11,566 nt of DNA from Steroidobacteraceae bacterium (GCA_025927665.1 JAICKZ010000078.1:1-11566); one strand, 5' to 3'. Positions 1 to 8,121 are shown, counted from the stretch's first letter. Translations and numbers: made by a program. Notes: generated from the sequence alone by a model not told the origin.

Positions 1-683
1 AGAATATTCCCCGGCTTTAAGTCTCGATGCACAATCAAATTACGATGCGCATACTGCACCGCTTCACAGACCTTTAAAAACAACTGAATGCGTTCGGCAA
101 CCGTTAGCCTTTGATTATCGCAGTAACGATCGATGGCTTCGCCATGCACATACTCCATGACCAAGAAAGGTTCATCGAAGAAGGTTTCACCGGCATCGAG
201 TAAGCGACCGATGTAAGGATGATTGAGATTGGCGAGAATCTGTCGTTCTGCGGCGAAGCGGCGTTGTACTTCATGGCTTAACTGCGTATTGGCCACGACC
301 TTAATGGCCACCTGGGCTGAATAAGCGCGATCGGCGCGTTCGCCCAAATACACGGTGCCGGCACCGCCGACACCGACAATGGCGACCAAGCGATAATCAC
401 CTATGACCTTACCCAACAACTCCACGCGTCGATCATGTTCAGAGCCCAGCAGTGCTTGATTGACCGCACTGGTCACGGGGCCTGGACGGCTGCTCAATTT
501 TTTTCGCGCCACGCCACGTGATTCAGCCAACAAATGTGCATAAATTTCTTCTCGCAAGACTTGATCATCGCCACACTCGGCACTTAAAAAGATATCGCGT
601 TCCGCAGCGGGCAATTCAGCCGCACGCGCGAGCAGATCTTCAAGGTGGGAGCGGCGATGGGAAGAGGCATCTGGAGAGTCCAT
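1..683 (-). CDS. Hanks-type serine/threonine protein kinase, N-terminal part (cut by window edge)
   Basis: The reading frame starts at ATG (complement of 681-683) and stays open to base 1, giving 228 residues, the last codon incomplete. Residues 1-75 form a charged helical leader (LLARAAELPAAERDIF, then ACGDD-like CGDDQVLREEI) typical of the PknB-like kinases often found beside ECF sigma factors in Xanthomonadales. The kinase domain starts near residue 97. It shows the Gly-rich loop GVGGAGTV (104-111), the ATP-binding lysine in AIKVV (K128), a helix-C glutamate (E146), the hinge region LVMEYVHGEAID and the catalytic loop HRDLKPGN (219-226) with D221 as presumed catalytic base. DFG, the activation loop and any C-terminal TPR, WD40 or PASTA region lie outside. 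It presumably phosphorylates Ser/Thr targets; no substrate is visible. No good Shine-Dalgarno precedes the ATG. A weak promoter-like pair (TTGATA and TACAAT on the minus strand, about 742-747 and 721-726) has only a 15-base spacer. Confidence 0.93.
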   Translation of the reverse strand, partial: MDSPDASSHRRSHLEDLLARAAELPAAERDIFLSAECGDDQVLREEIYAHLLAESRGVARKKLSSRPGPVTSAVNQALLGSEHDRRVELLGKVIGDYRLVAIVGVGGAGTVYLGERADRAYSAQVAIKVVANTQLSHEVQRRFAAERQILANLNHPYIGRLLDAGETFFDEPFLVMEYVHGEAIDRYCDNQRLTVAERIQLFLKVCEAVQYAHRNLIVHRDLKPGNI

Positions 684-883
684 ATCGTGTAACGATTCAA
701 ATTAGTTTCAGTTGTTGGTTATTGTATGTGCCACGCAAGACTATCAATCGGTAAAAACACTGTCGAGTATTAATTTGGTTGTACCTATGGATTGATTCTT
801 AAATCGCAATGTATTAGGTATTAGAAGAAAACTGTTTTTATCTTCAACATATGATTTCTAGGGCTGACAATTTATGTGCCTCT
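684..883. other. Intergenic region between hybrid kinase and Ser/Thr kinase genes
   Basis: These 200 AT-rich bases separate two same-strand genes and probably hold the Ser/Thr kinase promoter. On the minus strand TTGATA (742-747) and TACAAT (721-726) lie 15 bases apart, shorter than the usual 16-18. A four-pair hairpin at 877-890 spans the end of the hybrid kinase gene but has no T-tract, so no convincing terminator separates the two genes. No coding frame here looks real. Confidence 0.35.
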
Positions 884-3800
884 TTAGGCAGCTTGACGTT
901 GTGCTCCATAGATACGCAGCATTTCATCTAGCTCATTAGGATTGACTGGCTTGGTCATATAGGCATCCATACCAGCCGCAATACAACGTTCTTGATCGCC
1001 TGTCATGGCATGAGCGGTTAATGCTACGATGGGTGTACGAACATCGTTGGCGGACTGATACTTGCGTATTTGTGCAGTCGCTTCAAAACCATCCATTTCT
1101 GGCATTTGCACATCCATGAAGATTACATCAAACATTTGTTGCTGTGTAAGTTCTAGAGCAATTCGACCATTGCTAGCAATACTGACTTGATGACCGCGTT
1201 TAGTGAGCATGCGCTGCATGACCAATTGATTAACAGGATTATCTTCTGCCAAAAGAATTTTAAGAGTTGTTGATGGTTCTGTTAATTGAAGTTTGTGTGT
1301 TGCCGAAGTTTGCACAGTAATATTGAGTGCTTGCATTAAATTTTTTTGCAGTTCATTCATACGAATCGGCTTTACAACATAGTGTTGTATCCCTAACGCA
1401 TGACAATGGGCTGTCTCATCTCGTTGTTTTGAAGCACTGAGCATTGCAATGATAGCTGGGTTCAATGCGGCATTGGCATGTACTGATTCTATTAATGCTG
1501 GGCAACTTATTTGCGGCATGCTGAAATCGCAAAGCAATATGCGAATAGGATTGGAGTGCGCACGCTGCTCTAGCATAAGCAATGCTTGTTGTGCGTTGGG
1601 TACGGCAATAACGTCCATATTCCAATGTCGCAAGTGATCACTCAAAATACGTAGCGTGGTTGCATTGTCATCGACGATGAGCGCCGATACATTGCTCAGA
1701 GCTGTTATCGCTGCTTTATCGACAAGCGTACTACTGATTGCCGGATCTGATCTGAATGCAATACTGAATTTGAATTGGCTGCCTTTTCCAGGTTCGCTAT
1801 TTACATTAATTTCTCCACCCATTATTTTGATCAAGCGGGAACAGATGGTGAGTCCCAATCCAGTGCCGCCAAAGCGACGCGTCATTGAAGAATCTGCTTG
1901 TGTGAATGGATCAAAGATATGCTTCAAACGGTTAGGTACGATGCCAATTCCGGTGTCATTGATGATGAATTGTATTAACCAATTATCGTTTTCGTGTTGT
2001 TCGATGCAAGCGCGAAGATTCACTTCACCGTGTTCAGTAAACTTGATTGCGTTACCCACCAAGTTAAGCAAAATTTGTCGTAAGCGATTTTCATCGGCAA
2101 TAAGCGAAACCGGAATAGCGTTATCAACTTCACAGGTAAGCTCTAATTGTTTTTCAGAGGCGCGTAATGCCAATGTTTTGAGCGTGGCTTCCATGATGTC
2201 ACGAATATTAAATGCAACAGGATCGAGTTCAAGTTTTTTGGCTTCAATCTTGGAAAAATCTAGAATGTCATTGATCACACTCAGTAATCCATCGGCTGAC
2301 ATTTTAGTTGTTTCTACATACTCGCGTTGCTCGCGAGTCAATTCGGTATCCAGGCATAAAGCGCTCATTCCTATAATGCCGTTGAGCGGAGTGCGTATCT
2401 CATGACTCATATTGGCAAGAAATTCGCTTTTTGCTTGATTCGCCGCTTCGGCGGTTTCACGTGCCTTTTGCATCGTCGCAGCAGCTTCCATATGCAAAGT
2501 GATGTCATTCGCCACGCACAGTACATGCGTGGCAATGCCATCATTATCAATGATGGGACGATTGGTCATATGGAGCCAGTGTTTGTTTCCATGAACATCA
2601 ACATATTGCTGTTCTGCAATGACTTTATCCTGGCGCGTAATCATGACTTCGTGTTTTTGATCGACAACGCCAATAGCAACGTTGTTGTTCATTGATAATT
2701 CGCTGGGTGTCTTGCCAATCATTTGATCAGGATGAAGGCCTCGTATTTCTGCGAAGGCACGATTCACTAATGTGAAGCGATCTTCTCGATCACTTACAAA
2801 AATCAGCGTGGGACACATATCAATTATTTGACGCAGGAATGCGCGTTGACTTTCAATTTCCCCGGTTTGAACACGCACGCGACGTCGCAATGATGCAACC
2901 CAAAACATTGCTGCCAATACGGCAAGTAACAAAGCACTTACTATTGACCATACATGGCGTAAATTCCAAAGTGGAGCAGCTTTTATTACTCGAATATCTT
3001 CCAAAGTGGGAATGGAAAGGCGGAACGCTACTGGGTTTGAATGGACGTAATCTTTATCAAGTTGTCGTTCACGTTGTACGATGCAAACACCCGTAACTCG
3101 TACCGTACTGTCTTCACGTAGACCACTCACCGATGCGTTATTACCAAAGGTTGCTGTAAATGTTTGATGTCCGCTCTGCAATATCAATCTGAGCTGAGAG
3201 GTGCTGGCATCAAGGCTTAACAACCGCCCCTCTAGGGAAACCAACTGATTATCCAAATTCTTACTTAACACTTCGTCCGGAGTCGTAATGACTGGGGTAA
3301 CTTTTCCAAAAGTATGATTTGAAACGATGACGGCATCATTTAATTGTGGCCCCACATCACTGGGCTCTGCATAGCCGGTTGCATCAATGAGTTCACCGAG
3401 TTGCAAGCCACGCCCTGATGTTTTTATGTCGAGGCTACCACTGGTATCTTGCAGATAAATGTCCGTTGCATTACGCAGCGTGACCACACCTTGTACACGT
3501 TTGCGTCTGCCATTAGTGTCACCTTCCTTGTAATGCAACAGTTCGCCTATGGGCGTAACAGGTAATTCAGCAGAGCTGTTTGTTCCACTACGTAGGATCG
3601 TGAAGTTGGTGGGTGAATCAATAAATATTCGATAGCCGGTAAGTACGCGACTTGGTGTGAAAGTACTGGAAAACACGCCGCGTACACGTACTCGTGCATC
3701 GACCAGCTGGTTCAGCGATTGCTCGTTACTGGCGTTCAATATCAATCCAGCTACCGGACCTATTGGTGTGATGAAGTTGAACAAATAGCCTGCACTCGTT

Positions 3801-5236
3801 TGTCGAATGGGTCGAACCAGTCCCTCAAGTTCTACCCACCGCGAATCGTAAGCACCCGTTGGAGCAATTTCTGTATCCACGATGTCCGGAGTCGGCAGGT
3901 CACCTGCTCCAAGTTCTTCGATACGTGGATGGATGATAACGGGTGCGAAGCCACCAGGAGCAGTTAGGCCACGAATACGTACTCGCTGACCGAGTTTAAA
4001 TGACTGCAATGCTTGATCTGAGGCGTCAACGTAAATGCCTTCGCCATCGCCAAAAATAAATAAGCAAGCACGCTGATAGCGAACAGCCGTCAGTACACCA
4101 GTAACATCAACAGACAGTGAATGAGCGGCTTCAGTAATAGGCATCTTGTGTAATGTTTTGATATTAGTAACCACTGGCGAACTATATCCATGATCAGCGA
4201 TATTATTTTGCAATTGACTTTCAGTGATCAGTTTTACTTCAGCGCGTTGTAGAGTGGTAGTGAAGCGCCTGAGTGTTGGCCAACCAACACTTTCGACTAA
4301 ATCGCCTGGTTTGAATTGCATTGCCTGTGAGGTTTCAACCGGCATAATGATGCCGCCATTTTCGATCATCAGTACGTTTGATGATTCCGGTCGCACCACT
4401 TTGGCTTGTATGCGTACTCGATGATTCTCGTTGACCCAATGTTCGTCGGTGATCAATGAACGAATTGAAGGAACTAACGGCGCATCCTCTGGTGCTTTTT
4501 CGAGGATCGTAATATCCTGTTCCGATGCGACTTGAATTAACGGACCAAGATCTTCGTTAAGGGAGAAATCGTGCTCCCATGGATTGTAGTCGACTTGCAT
4601 GACCCCGCGAATTTTGATGCGCGCATCGAGTATTGCATCGCGTGTCAGCAATCCATTATCAATGACCAACACCGGCATGTGCCGACCGTATTCACCAATC
4701 TCCAACAACAGCATTTCATTGACACGCTTAACTGCACGAACAATGCCGATGGTTTCTATGCGAATGCCTTCATGACCTCCGGTCTCTGAAAATAATTCCA
4801 GCAAGGGTTGTACATCAGCTTTGGGCAATTCACCTATTGCGCGGTTGCGAATGGATACATTGTCGAGAGTGATGCTGTTGGCATTGTGATGCAATCCATA
4901 TTCTTGTTTGACGACCGCTTGCACTCTCAGCTTTTCCCCAACCTGCGGCACTATGTTGTCGTCCTGATAAATTCGAAGGCCTGCAGTATTGTCTTGCAGG
5001 TAATAAAATTTTTCGACTGGATTAACATAGGTCACGCTTCCACTGAACTCGACCTTGGTACCAATTGCAGCTTGCTTCAGATCATTAAGCGTGTTTCTGG
5101 TGGTGTTCAGAAAAAACCAGTCATCGCTCCATAGTGACATTATTACCAAAATGCATGCAATGATAATCAGCGGCACCAGCATTGGAGTACCGCGGATTAT
5201 TTGATACAAACGATTTGAATCAAGAAGCCGTCGCAT
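884..5236 (-). CDS. Membrane-bound hybrid sensor histidine kinase with repeated extracytoplasmic sensor, PAS and two receiver domains
   Basis: This 1450-residue protein is an inner-membrane sensor that should autophosphorylate on His and pass phosphate to its own receivers. Domains in order: TM helix about 17-36; extracytoplasmic region about 45-755, built of seven beta-rich modules; TM helix about 762-781, followed by the basic stop RRRVR; PAS about 798-915; HisKA with SHEIRTP (H945); HATPase with N-box N1058/N1062, DTGIGI (1094-1099) and GGTGLGL (1123-1129); receiver 1 about 1184-1300 (D1189/D1190, phosphoacceptor D1237, K1289); receiver 2 about 1325-1445 (D1332, phosphoacceptor D1375, T1407, K1429). 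Catalytic residues look intact in all domains. There is no C-terminal HPt, so an external HPt protein is expected, as in BarA/ArcB-like relays that lack one. Start is ATG with only a weak AAAG upstream. The ligand is unknown. The modules resemble OB-like domains recalled from other large sensor kinases, but that fold is my inference. Confidence 0.96.
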   Translation of the reverse strand: MRRLLDSNRLYQIIRGTPMLVPLIIIACILVIMSLWSDDWFFLNTTRNTLNDLKQAAIGTKVEFSGSVTYVNPVEKFYYLQDNTAGLRIYQDDNIVPQVGEKLRVQAVVKQEYGLHHNANSITLDNVSIRNRAIGELPKADVQPLLELFSETGGHEGIRIETIGIVRAVKRVNEMLLLEIGEYGRHMPVLVIDNGLLTRDAILDARIKIRGVMQVDYNPWEHDFSLNEDLGPLIQVASEQDITILEKAPEDAPLVPSIRSLITDEHWVNENHRVRIQAKVVRPESSNVLMIENGGIIMPVETSQAMQFKPGDLVESVGWPTLRRFTTTLQRAEVKLITESQLQNNIADHGYSSPVVTNIKTLHKMPITEAAHSLSVDVTGVLTAVRYQRACLFIFGDGEGIYVDASDQALQSFKLGQRVRIRGLTAPGGFAPVIIHPRIEELGAGDLPTPDIVDTEIAPTGAYDSRWVELEGLVRPIRQTSAGYLFNFITPIGPVAGLILNASNEQSLNQLVDARVRVRGVFSSTFTPSRVLTGYRIFIDSPTNFTILRSGTNSSAELPVTPIGELLHYKEGDTNGRRKRVQGVVTLRNATDIYLQDTSGSLDIKTSGRGLQLGELIDATGYAEPSDVGPQLNDAVIVSNHTFGKVTPVITTPDEVLSKNLDNQLVSLEGRLLSLDASTSQLRLILQSGHQTFTATFGNNASVSGLREDSTVRVTGVCIVQRERQLDKDYVHSNPVAFRLSIPTLEDIRVIKAAPLWNLRHVWSIVSALLLAVLAAMFWVASLRRRVRVQTGEIESQRAFLRQIIDMCPTLIFVSDREDRFTLVNRAFAEIRGLHPDQMIGKTPSELSMNNNVAIGVVDQKHEVMITRQDKVIAEQQYVDVHGNKHWLHMTNRPIIDNDGIATHVLCVANDITLHMEAAATMQKARETAEAANQAKSEFLANMSHEIRTPLNGIIGMSALCLDTELTREQREYVETTKMSADGLLSVINDILDFSKIEAKKLELDPVAFNIRDIMEATLKTLALRASEKQLELTCEVDNAIPVSLIADENRLRQILLNLVGNAIKFTEHGEVNLRACIEQHENDNWLIQFIINDTGIGIVPNRLKHIFDPFTQADSSMTRRFGGTGLGLTICSRLIKIMGGEINVNSEPGKGSQFKFSIAFRSDPAISSTLVDKAAITALSNVSALIVDDNATTLRILSDHLRHWNMDVIAVPNAQQALLMLEQRAHSNPIRILLCDFSMPQISCPALIESVHANAALNPAIIAMLSASKQRDETAHCHALGIQHYVVKPIRMNELQKNLMQALNITVQTSATHKLQLTEPSTTLKILLAEDNPVNQLVMQRMLTKRGHQVSIASNGRIALELTQQQMFDVIFMDVQMPEMDGFEATAQIRKYQSANDVRTPIVALTAHAMTGDQERCIAAGMDAYMTKPVNPNELDEMLRIYGAQRQAA

Positions 5237-5508
5237 TTTGAAGCAAGTCTTTCAGCTGGCAAAATTGGCAAATGAAACAGGTAAAAAAGCACTGGAGAAA
5301 GGGAATTAATGATCCCTCATCCGAATCATTCATCGGCTATGGCCGGGCAAAATTGAATAATAACGAATCTAAATGTTGTGATAGCGATCGCGCTCATCGC
5401 TGCCGTGATAGGGAAGAAATCAACTGGCAGTGTGAAATGGTTCACAAGCTAATCGCTTGATAAAAATCATTTCGTTGAAGCGTTCATTGAACCGTATATA
5501 CAAACAAA
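5237..5508. other. Intergenic region upstream of the hybrid kinase gene
   Basis: These bases lie between the terminator of the coiled-coil gene and the hybrid kinase ATG, so they should carry the hybrid kinase promoter. I could not pick a convincing -35/-10 pair on the minus strand. One octamer palindrome GCGATCGC occurs near 5384-5391. A 62-codon plus-strand frame (5272-5460) has no Shine-Dalgarno and no recognisable protein character, so I do not call it a gene. Confidence 0.3.
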
Positions 5509-5536
5509 AACGCCATGTCTGGAAAGACATGGCGTT
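5509..5536 (-). terminator. Rho-independent terminator after the coiled-coil gene
   Basis: A perfect 12-pair inverted repeat (AACGCCATGTCT at 5509-5520, AGACATGGCGTT at 5525-5536) has a four-base loop. Read on the minus strand, the stem is followed by TTTTT then GTTTG (complement of 5501-5510). It begins 28 bases after the stop codon of the coiled-coil gene. This is the strongest terminator in the window and separates that gene from the hybrid kinase downstream. Confidence 0.93.
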
Positions 5537-5564
5537 GGCGGTATCGGCTGAGCTGAAACTGCTG

Positions 5565-6320
5565 TTATGCCACAGAGGCCAGGTAATTTTTAGGCTTGGT
5601 CTTGGTTTGTTCGATTGCTTCTAACAGCTTGCTGTCAAGTTCTGGCAGCGTGGGTAATTGCGACGAATCACTTAATAGCGGTTTAAGCTGCTCGTGTAGC
5701 TTGGTCGTTAGCGCATGTAACTCACTGTACAAAGTGCCTAACTTAGTTGCATTGACATGCAATTCACTCAGTTCTTTATCTTGTTCCTGCTTCTCCTTGC
5801 GCAAGGTACCAAAACTGATTTCCAATTGACGACGCGCATCTGCTTCGTCTTGTTTTTCTTTCTTCAGGCTTTTCATTTTCTTCACCACATTTTCTGGCGT
5901 ATCTGCCAATGCGGTATTGATTGCCTTAATTGCTTTTTCCTTTTCTGCAGCGAGGTTTTTCAATTGTTGAATTTCCTTCGCAGCGGCGGCACGTTCGGCA
6001 GCGAGCTGTGGAGCGGCTTTTTCCTGAGCGGCACGCATATTGGCAGTTTCAGTCTCAGCAAGACTTTGAGCGCGCTGACTGGCCAGCAGTTTCTTTTCCA
6101 TTTCGTTAACGGTTTGCTGTGCCTGATGTTTGGCCGCAACGACGCTCGCGTCTGCGTCTTTTAGTTTTTGGAGGGCGGCATCCAGCGCCGTTTTAAGTTC
6201 ATCCTGATTGCAGTTGGCGTCCAGACCGAGCGCTTCGGCGGCGGTACGCATTAACATTTGCTTGCTGATAGCAAGCTCTTTCCACACTTTTAGCTGAAGT
6301 TCGAATTGCGTTTGATCCAC
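5565..6320 (-). CDS. Coiled-coil protein of unknown function
   Basis: The product is 251 residues, cytoplasmic by appearance: no signal peptide or membrane helix. A short helical head (1-35, KVWKELAISKQMLMRTAAEALGL) is followed by a long Ala/Glu/Lys/Gln-rich stretch, about 40-210, with heptad-like spacing of hydrophobic residues. It is broken around residues 139-149 (ADTPENVVKKM). A tail with several Pro and Leu residues (214-251) ends in NYLASVA. I do not recognise a family, and composition-driven similarity to other coiled coils would be misleading. The start is GTG (complement of 6318-6320) with AGG seven bases upstream. No in-frame ATG lies between this GTG and the upstream in-frame stop at 6348-6350. 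It has its own extended -10 promoter and a strong terminator, so it is probably transcribed alone. Structural or scaffolding roles are possible but nothing here shows one. Confidence 0.85.
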   Translation of the reverse strand: MDQTQFELQLKVWKELAISKQMLMRTAAEALGLDANCNQDELKTALDAALQKLKDADASVVAAKHQAQQTVNEMEKKLLASQRAQSLAETETANMRAAQEKAAPQLAAERAAAAKEIQQLKNLAAEKEKAIKAINTALADTPENVVKKMKSLKKEKQDEADARRQLEISFGTLRKEKQEQDKELSELHVNATKLGTLYSELHALTTKLHEQLKPLLSDSSQLPTLPELDSKLLEAIEQTKTKPKNYLASVA

Positions 6321-6361
6321 ATTAATGCCTATGGAGAGGTTGAGATATTAAAGAGCCGCGA

Positions 6362-6370
6362 AGTATAGCA
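6362..6370 (-). promoter_or_regulatory. Extended -10 promoter for the coiled-coil gene
   Basis: On the minus strand the sequence reads TGCTATACT, a TGn extension plus a -10 hexamer close to TATAAT. The -35 region is poor (TTTCGA at 16 bases), which fits an extended -10 promoter. Transcription would begin near 6355, leaving a leader of about 35 bases before the GTG start at 6320. Confidence 0.5.
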
Positions 6371-6576
6371 AATAACAAGAATATCGAAAGCGGCTTGAAC
6401 AATTAATCGGCTGTTAACAGAACATATAGACCGCATAGGTGATTTTGTTGAATAAATTGTGACCGCATTGGAGTATCCAAGTGCTCCATTAAAGGTAGGT
6501 AACCTAGAGCCGATGCTAAATGTAGACGAACGCCAGATTTCGACCGTTCAAATAGCTTTTCTTGAATTTCACTTCC

Positions 6577-7506
6577 ATGACGTCGCATCAAATACTGACA
6601 GAGTGTGAAAATATTCTAGTCGGACAGCCACTGCCATTTTCGGTGTATAGCGCCGATCGTAAACTATTGCTTGCTAAGGGTCAGATTGTTGAATCTGAAC
6701 GAGTTCGTGGTCAATTAATGCGCTCGGGACGGTTCCAAAGCTCAGGTTCATCATTAGAACTTAGCGATACGGAAGAATATGGTCCAGAAGAAGCCCCACT
6801 GGTCGAAAGTGCATTGCAAACCTATGCTCGGGATTTTCAAAGCGCGGTAGGTAGTTCGCGAATTGGGGTGCGTGTTGCGCGTGAAGAGGCAGGTGAAAGC
6901 TATTCATGTTGGGTACTGGGTGCCGACGAGCAACATGGATTGATTATTACAGCCCCCGCGAAGCCGGACCGTTCGATTGTCCCTGTGAGCGAAGGTCAGA
7001 CGTGGATATTCAGGATGATGTATCTGACTGCTGCAGTGAAGTTCAACGGTACGATTCGCAAGATTCAGTTTGAACCCATTCCAGTAATGAATATTTCGTT
7101 GCCTAAACAGGTCGAATTGCGTCATGTCCGCACCAGCCCACGAGTGAATACCTGCATGCGTGGCAGCATCGATTGTGGCAAAGACATTTCTATATTAATC
7201 ACCGATCTTGGTATCGGAGGCATGCGCGTCGCGTTTGAACGAGAACAATGGGAACCCAAGCCCGGCCAACACATCACGTTGGTTTTTGAAATCGCCATGC
7301 TGGGTCAAGATTATCATTTCAAAGTACCCGCAACCGTAATCGGTAAGCCACACGAAATAGACAAGCGCTATCCATCGCTATGTTTCGTTGGATTAAAAAT
7401 CGAAGCTCAATCAGAGATTGAGAGACTGGTATTGCATAGTTATGTTTTTGAACGCACTGCGCTTGATTTCAATGCTTTGTGGAAGTCATTAACGCAAGGC
7501 CTGTAA
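6577..7506 (+). CDS. PilZ domain protein, YcgR-like, probable c-di-GMP effector
   Basis: The protein has 309 residues from ATG 6577. A TTG at 6562 just after an in-frame stop would add five; neither start has a clear Shine-Dalgarno. The N-terminal part (PLPFSVYSADRKLLLAKG, about 18-35) resembles the leader seen in several PilZ and HD-GYP proteins. A YcgR-type beta domain precedes the PilZ domain (about 140-180: EGQTWIFRMMYLTAAVKFNG). The PilZ domain follows with RTSPR (R185 and R189, the RxxxR c-di-GMP switch) and DLGIGG (210-215) where the family usually has (D/N)xSxxG. The expected role is binding c-di-GMP to control motility or envelope output, as YcgR does at the flagellar motor. No flagellar or cyclase gene is in view. 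It is divergent from the coiled-coil gene and shares about 250 bases of upstream DNA with it. The Ser-to-Gly change could weaken ligand binding. Confidence 0.88.
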   Translation: MTSHQILTECENILVGQPLPFSVYSADRKLLLAKGQIVESERVRGQLMRSGRFQSSGSSLELSDTEEYGPEEAPLVESALQTYARDFQSAVGSSRIGVRVAREEAGESYSCWVLGADEQHGLIITAPAKPDRSIVPVSEGQTWIFRMMYLTAAVKFNGTIRKIQFEPIPVMNISLPKQVELRHVRTSPRVNTCMRGSIDCGKDISILITDLGIGGMRVAFEREQWEPKPGQHITLVFEIAMLGQDYHFKVPATVIGKPHEIDKRYPSLCFVGLKIEAQSEIERLVLHSYVFERTALDFNALWKSLTQGL

Positions 7507-7540
7507 GCCGCTGTAGCAATATTCCGATTCATATTTCGAT

Positions 7541-7549
7541 TGGTACAAT
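7541..7549 (+). promoter_or_regulatory. Candidate extended -10 element before the DOMON-like gene
   Basis: TGGTACAAT matches a TGn-extended -10 hexamer, 20 bases before the ATG at 7570. The -35 region is poor. A second similar element, TGCTATGAT, sits at 7555-7563 and would give an almost leaderless message. Which one is used, if either, cannot be told by eye. Confidence 0.3.
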
Positions 7550-7569
7550 GAAATTGCTATGATGTCCTC

Positions 7570-8085
7570 ATGGCAAAGACATTTGTTACTCATGACGCAT
7601 CCATTGCATGGACTCCGTTGCAGCGTCATGGTAATGAGGTAGAGGATGTACTTGATGTAGTTCAAGCATCGGTGGATCGCGATGCCGCTGCATTGCAGTT
7701 GCGATATCAAGTCAATGGAGATGTCGCATCATTGCGCATACCGCCGCTTCGGCATTCAACTCGTGGCGATGAACTATGGAAACATACATGCGCTGAATTG
7801 TTTATCGCTTCGGAAAATTCTGATCAGTACTCAGAATTTAATTTTTCACCATCGAGTCAATGGGCAGCGTATCAATTTTTTGGATATCGTCGAAGAATGC
7901 AGCTATTACAATGTGAAGCACCCTTGATAGTCTCTTCATGCACACCTCGACAACTGACGATGATTATTGACATGGCGTTACCTGCAGATCTTGCTATAAC
8001 TTCGCTAAACCTGGGACTCAGCATGGTGATTGAAAAGAAAGATGGACAATGCTCATATTGGGCACTGCGCCACAGTAGTGAATGA
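7570..8085 (+). CDS. DOMON-like domain protein, C-terminus cut short by in-frame TGA
   Basis: The frame encodes 171 residues and matches the DOMON-like (CBM9-like) family in motif order: LRIPPL (55-60), DELWKHTCAELFI (67-79), EFNFSPSSQWAAYQF (89-103), LNLGLSMVIE (146-155) and SYWALRH (162-168). Members that I recall end in a tail such as PDFHH followed by an aliphatic-rich strand. Here translation stops at TGA 8083-8085, yet the same frame continues as PDFHRRENWLYNLD to TAA at 8128-8130. The family tail is therefore present but separated by one stop codon. Either the gene has a recent nonsense change, or the stop is read through, or the base is a sequence error. The function is not established; the fold suggests a beta-sandwich binding domain for sugar or haem. 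It has no signal peptide. It precedes the NamZ-like gene on the same strand, which suggests a linked role in cell-wall sugar handling (inference). Confidence 0.85.
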   Translation: MAKTFVTHDASIAWTPLQRHGNEVEDVLDVVQASVDRDAAALQLRYQVNGDVASLRIPPLRHSTRGDELWKHTCAELFIASENSDQYSEFNFSPSSQWAAYQFFGYRRRMQLLQCEAPLIVSSCTPRQLTMIIDMALPADLAITSLNLGLSMVIEKKDGQCSYWALRHSSE

Positions 8086-8115
8086 CCCGATTTTCATCGT
8101 CGTGAAAACTGGCTG

Positions 8116-8121
8116 TATAAT
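8116..8121 (+). promoter_or_regulatory. Candidate -10 box for the NamZ-like gene
   Basis: A consensus TATAAT lies 26 bases before the ATG at 8148, directly preceded by TG. The best -35 at 18 bases (TTTCAT, 8092-8097) is weak. Transcription from here would start near 8128 and leave a leader of about 20 bases containing the GGAA ribosome-binding site. It falls inside the cut-off tail of the DOMON-like frame. Confidence 0.35.

Noticed and set aside
877..890. TGCC/GGCA hairpin at the end of the hybrid kinase gene
   Set aside because: Only four pairs, overlapping the stop codon, with no following T-tract on the minus strand; too weak for a terminator.
1656..2405. A 249-codon plus-strand frame inside the hybrid kinase gene
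   Set aside because: It lies antisense to the HisKA, HATPase and receiver 1 coding sequence, whose motifs are intact on the minus strand. Its translation is low-complexity and shows no domain.
5272..5460. A 62-codon plus-strand frame between the hybrid kinase and coiled-coil genes
   Set aside because: It has no Shine-Dalgarno, an odd Cys/Arg-rich composition, and sits where the hybrid kinase promoter is expected.
6403..6591. A 62-codon minus-strand frame upstream of the PilZ gene
   Set aside because: It overlaps the PilZ start on the other strand, has no ribosome-binding site and no family resemblance.
8083..8085. Selenocysteine at the DOMON-like TGA
   Set aside because: No redox motif surrounds the codon and no obvious selenocysteine-insertion hairpin is seen directly after it; a nonsense change or readthrough is simpler.
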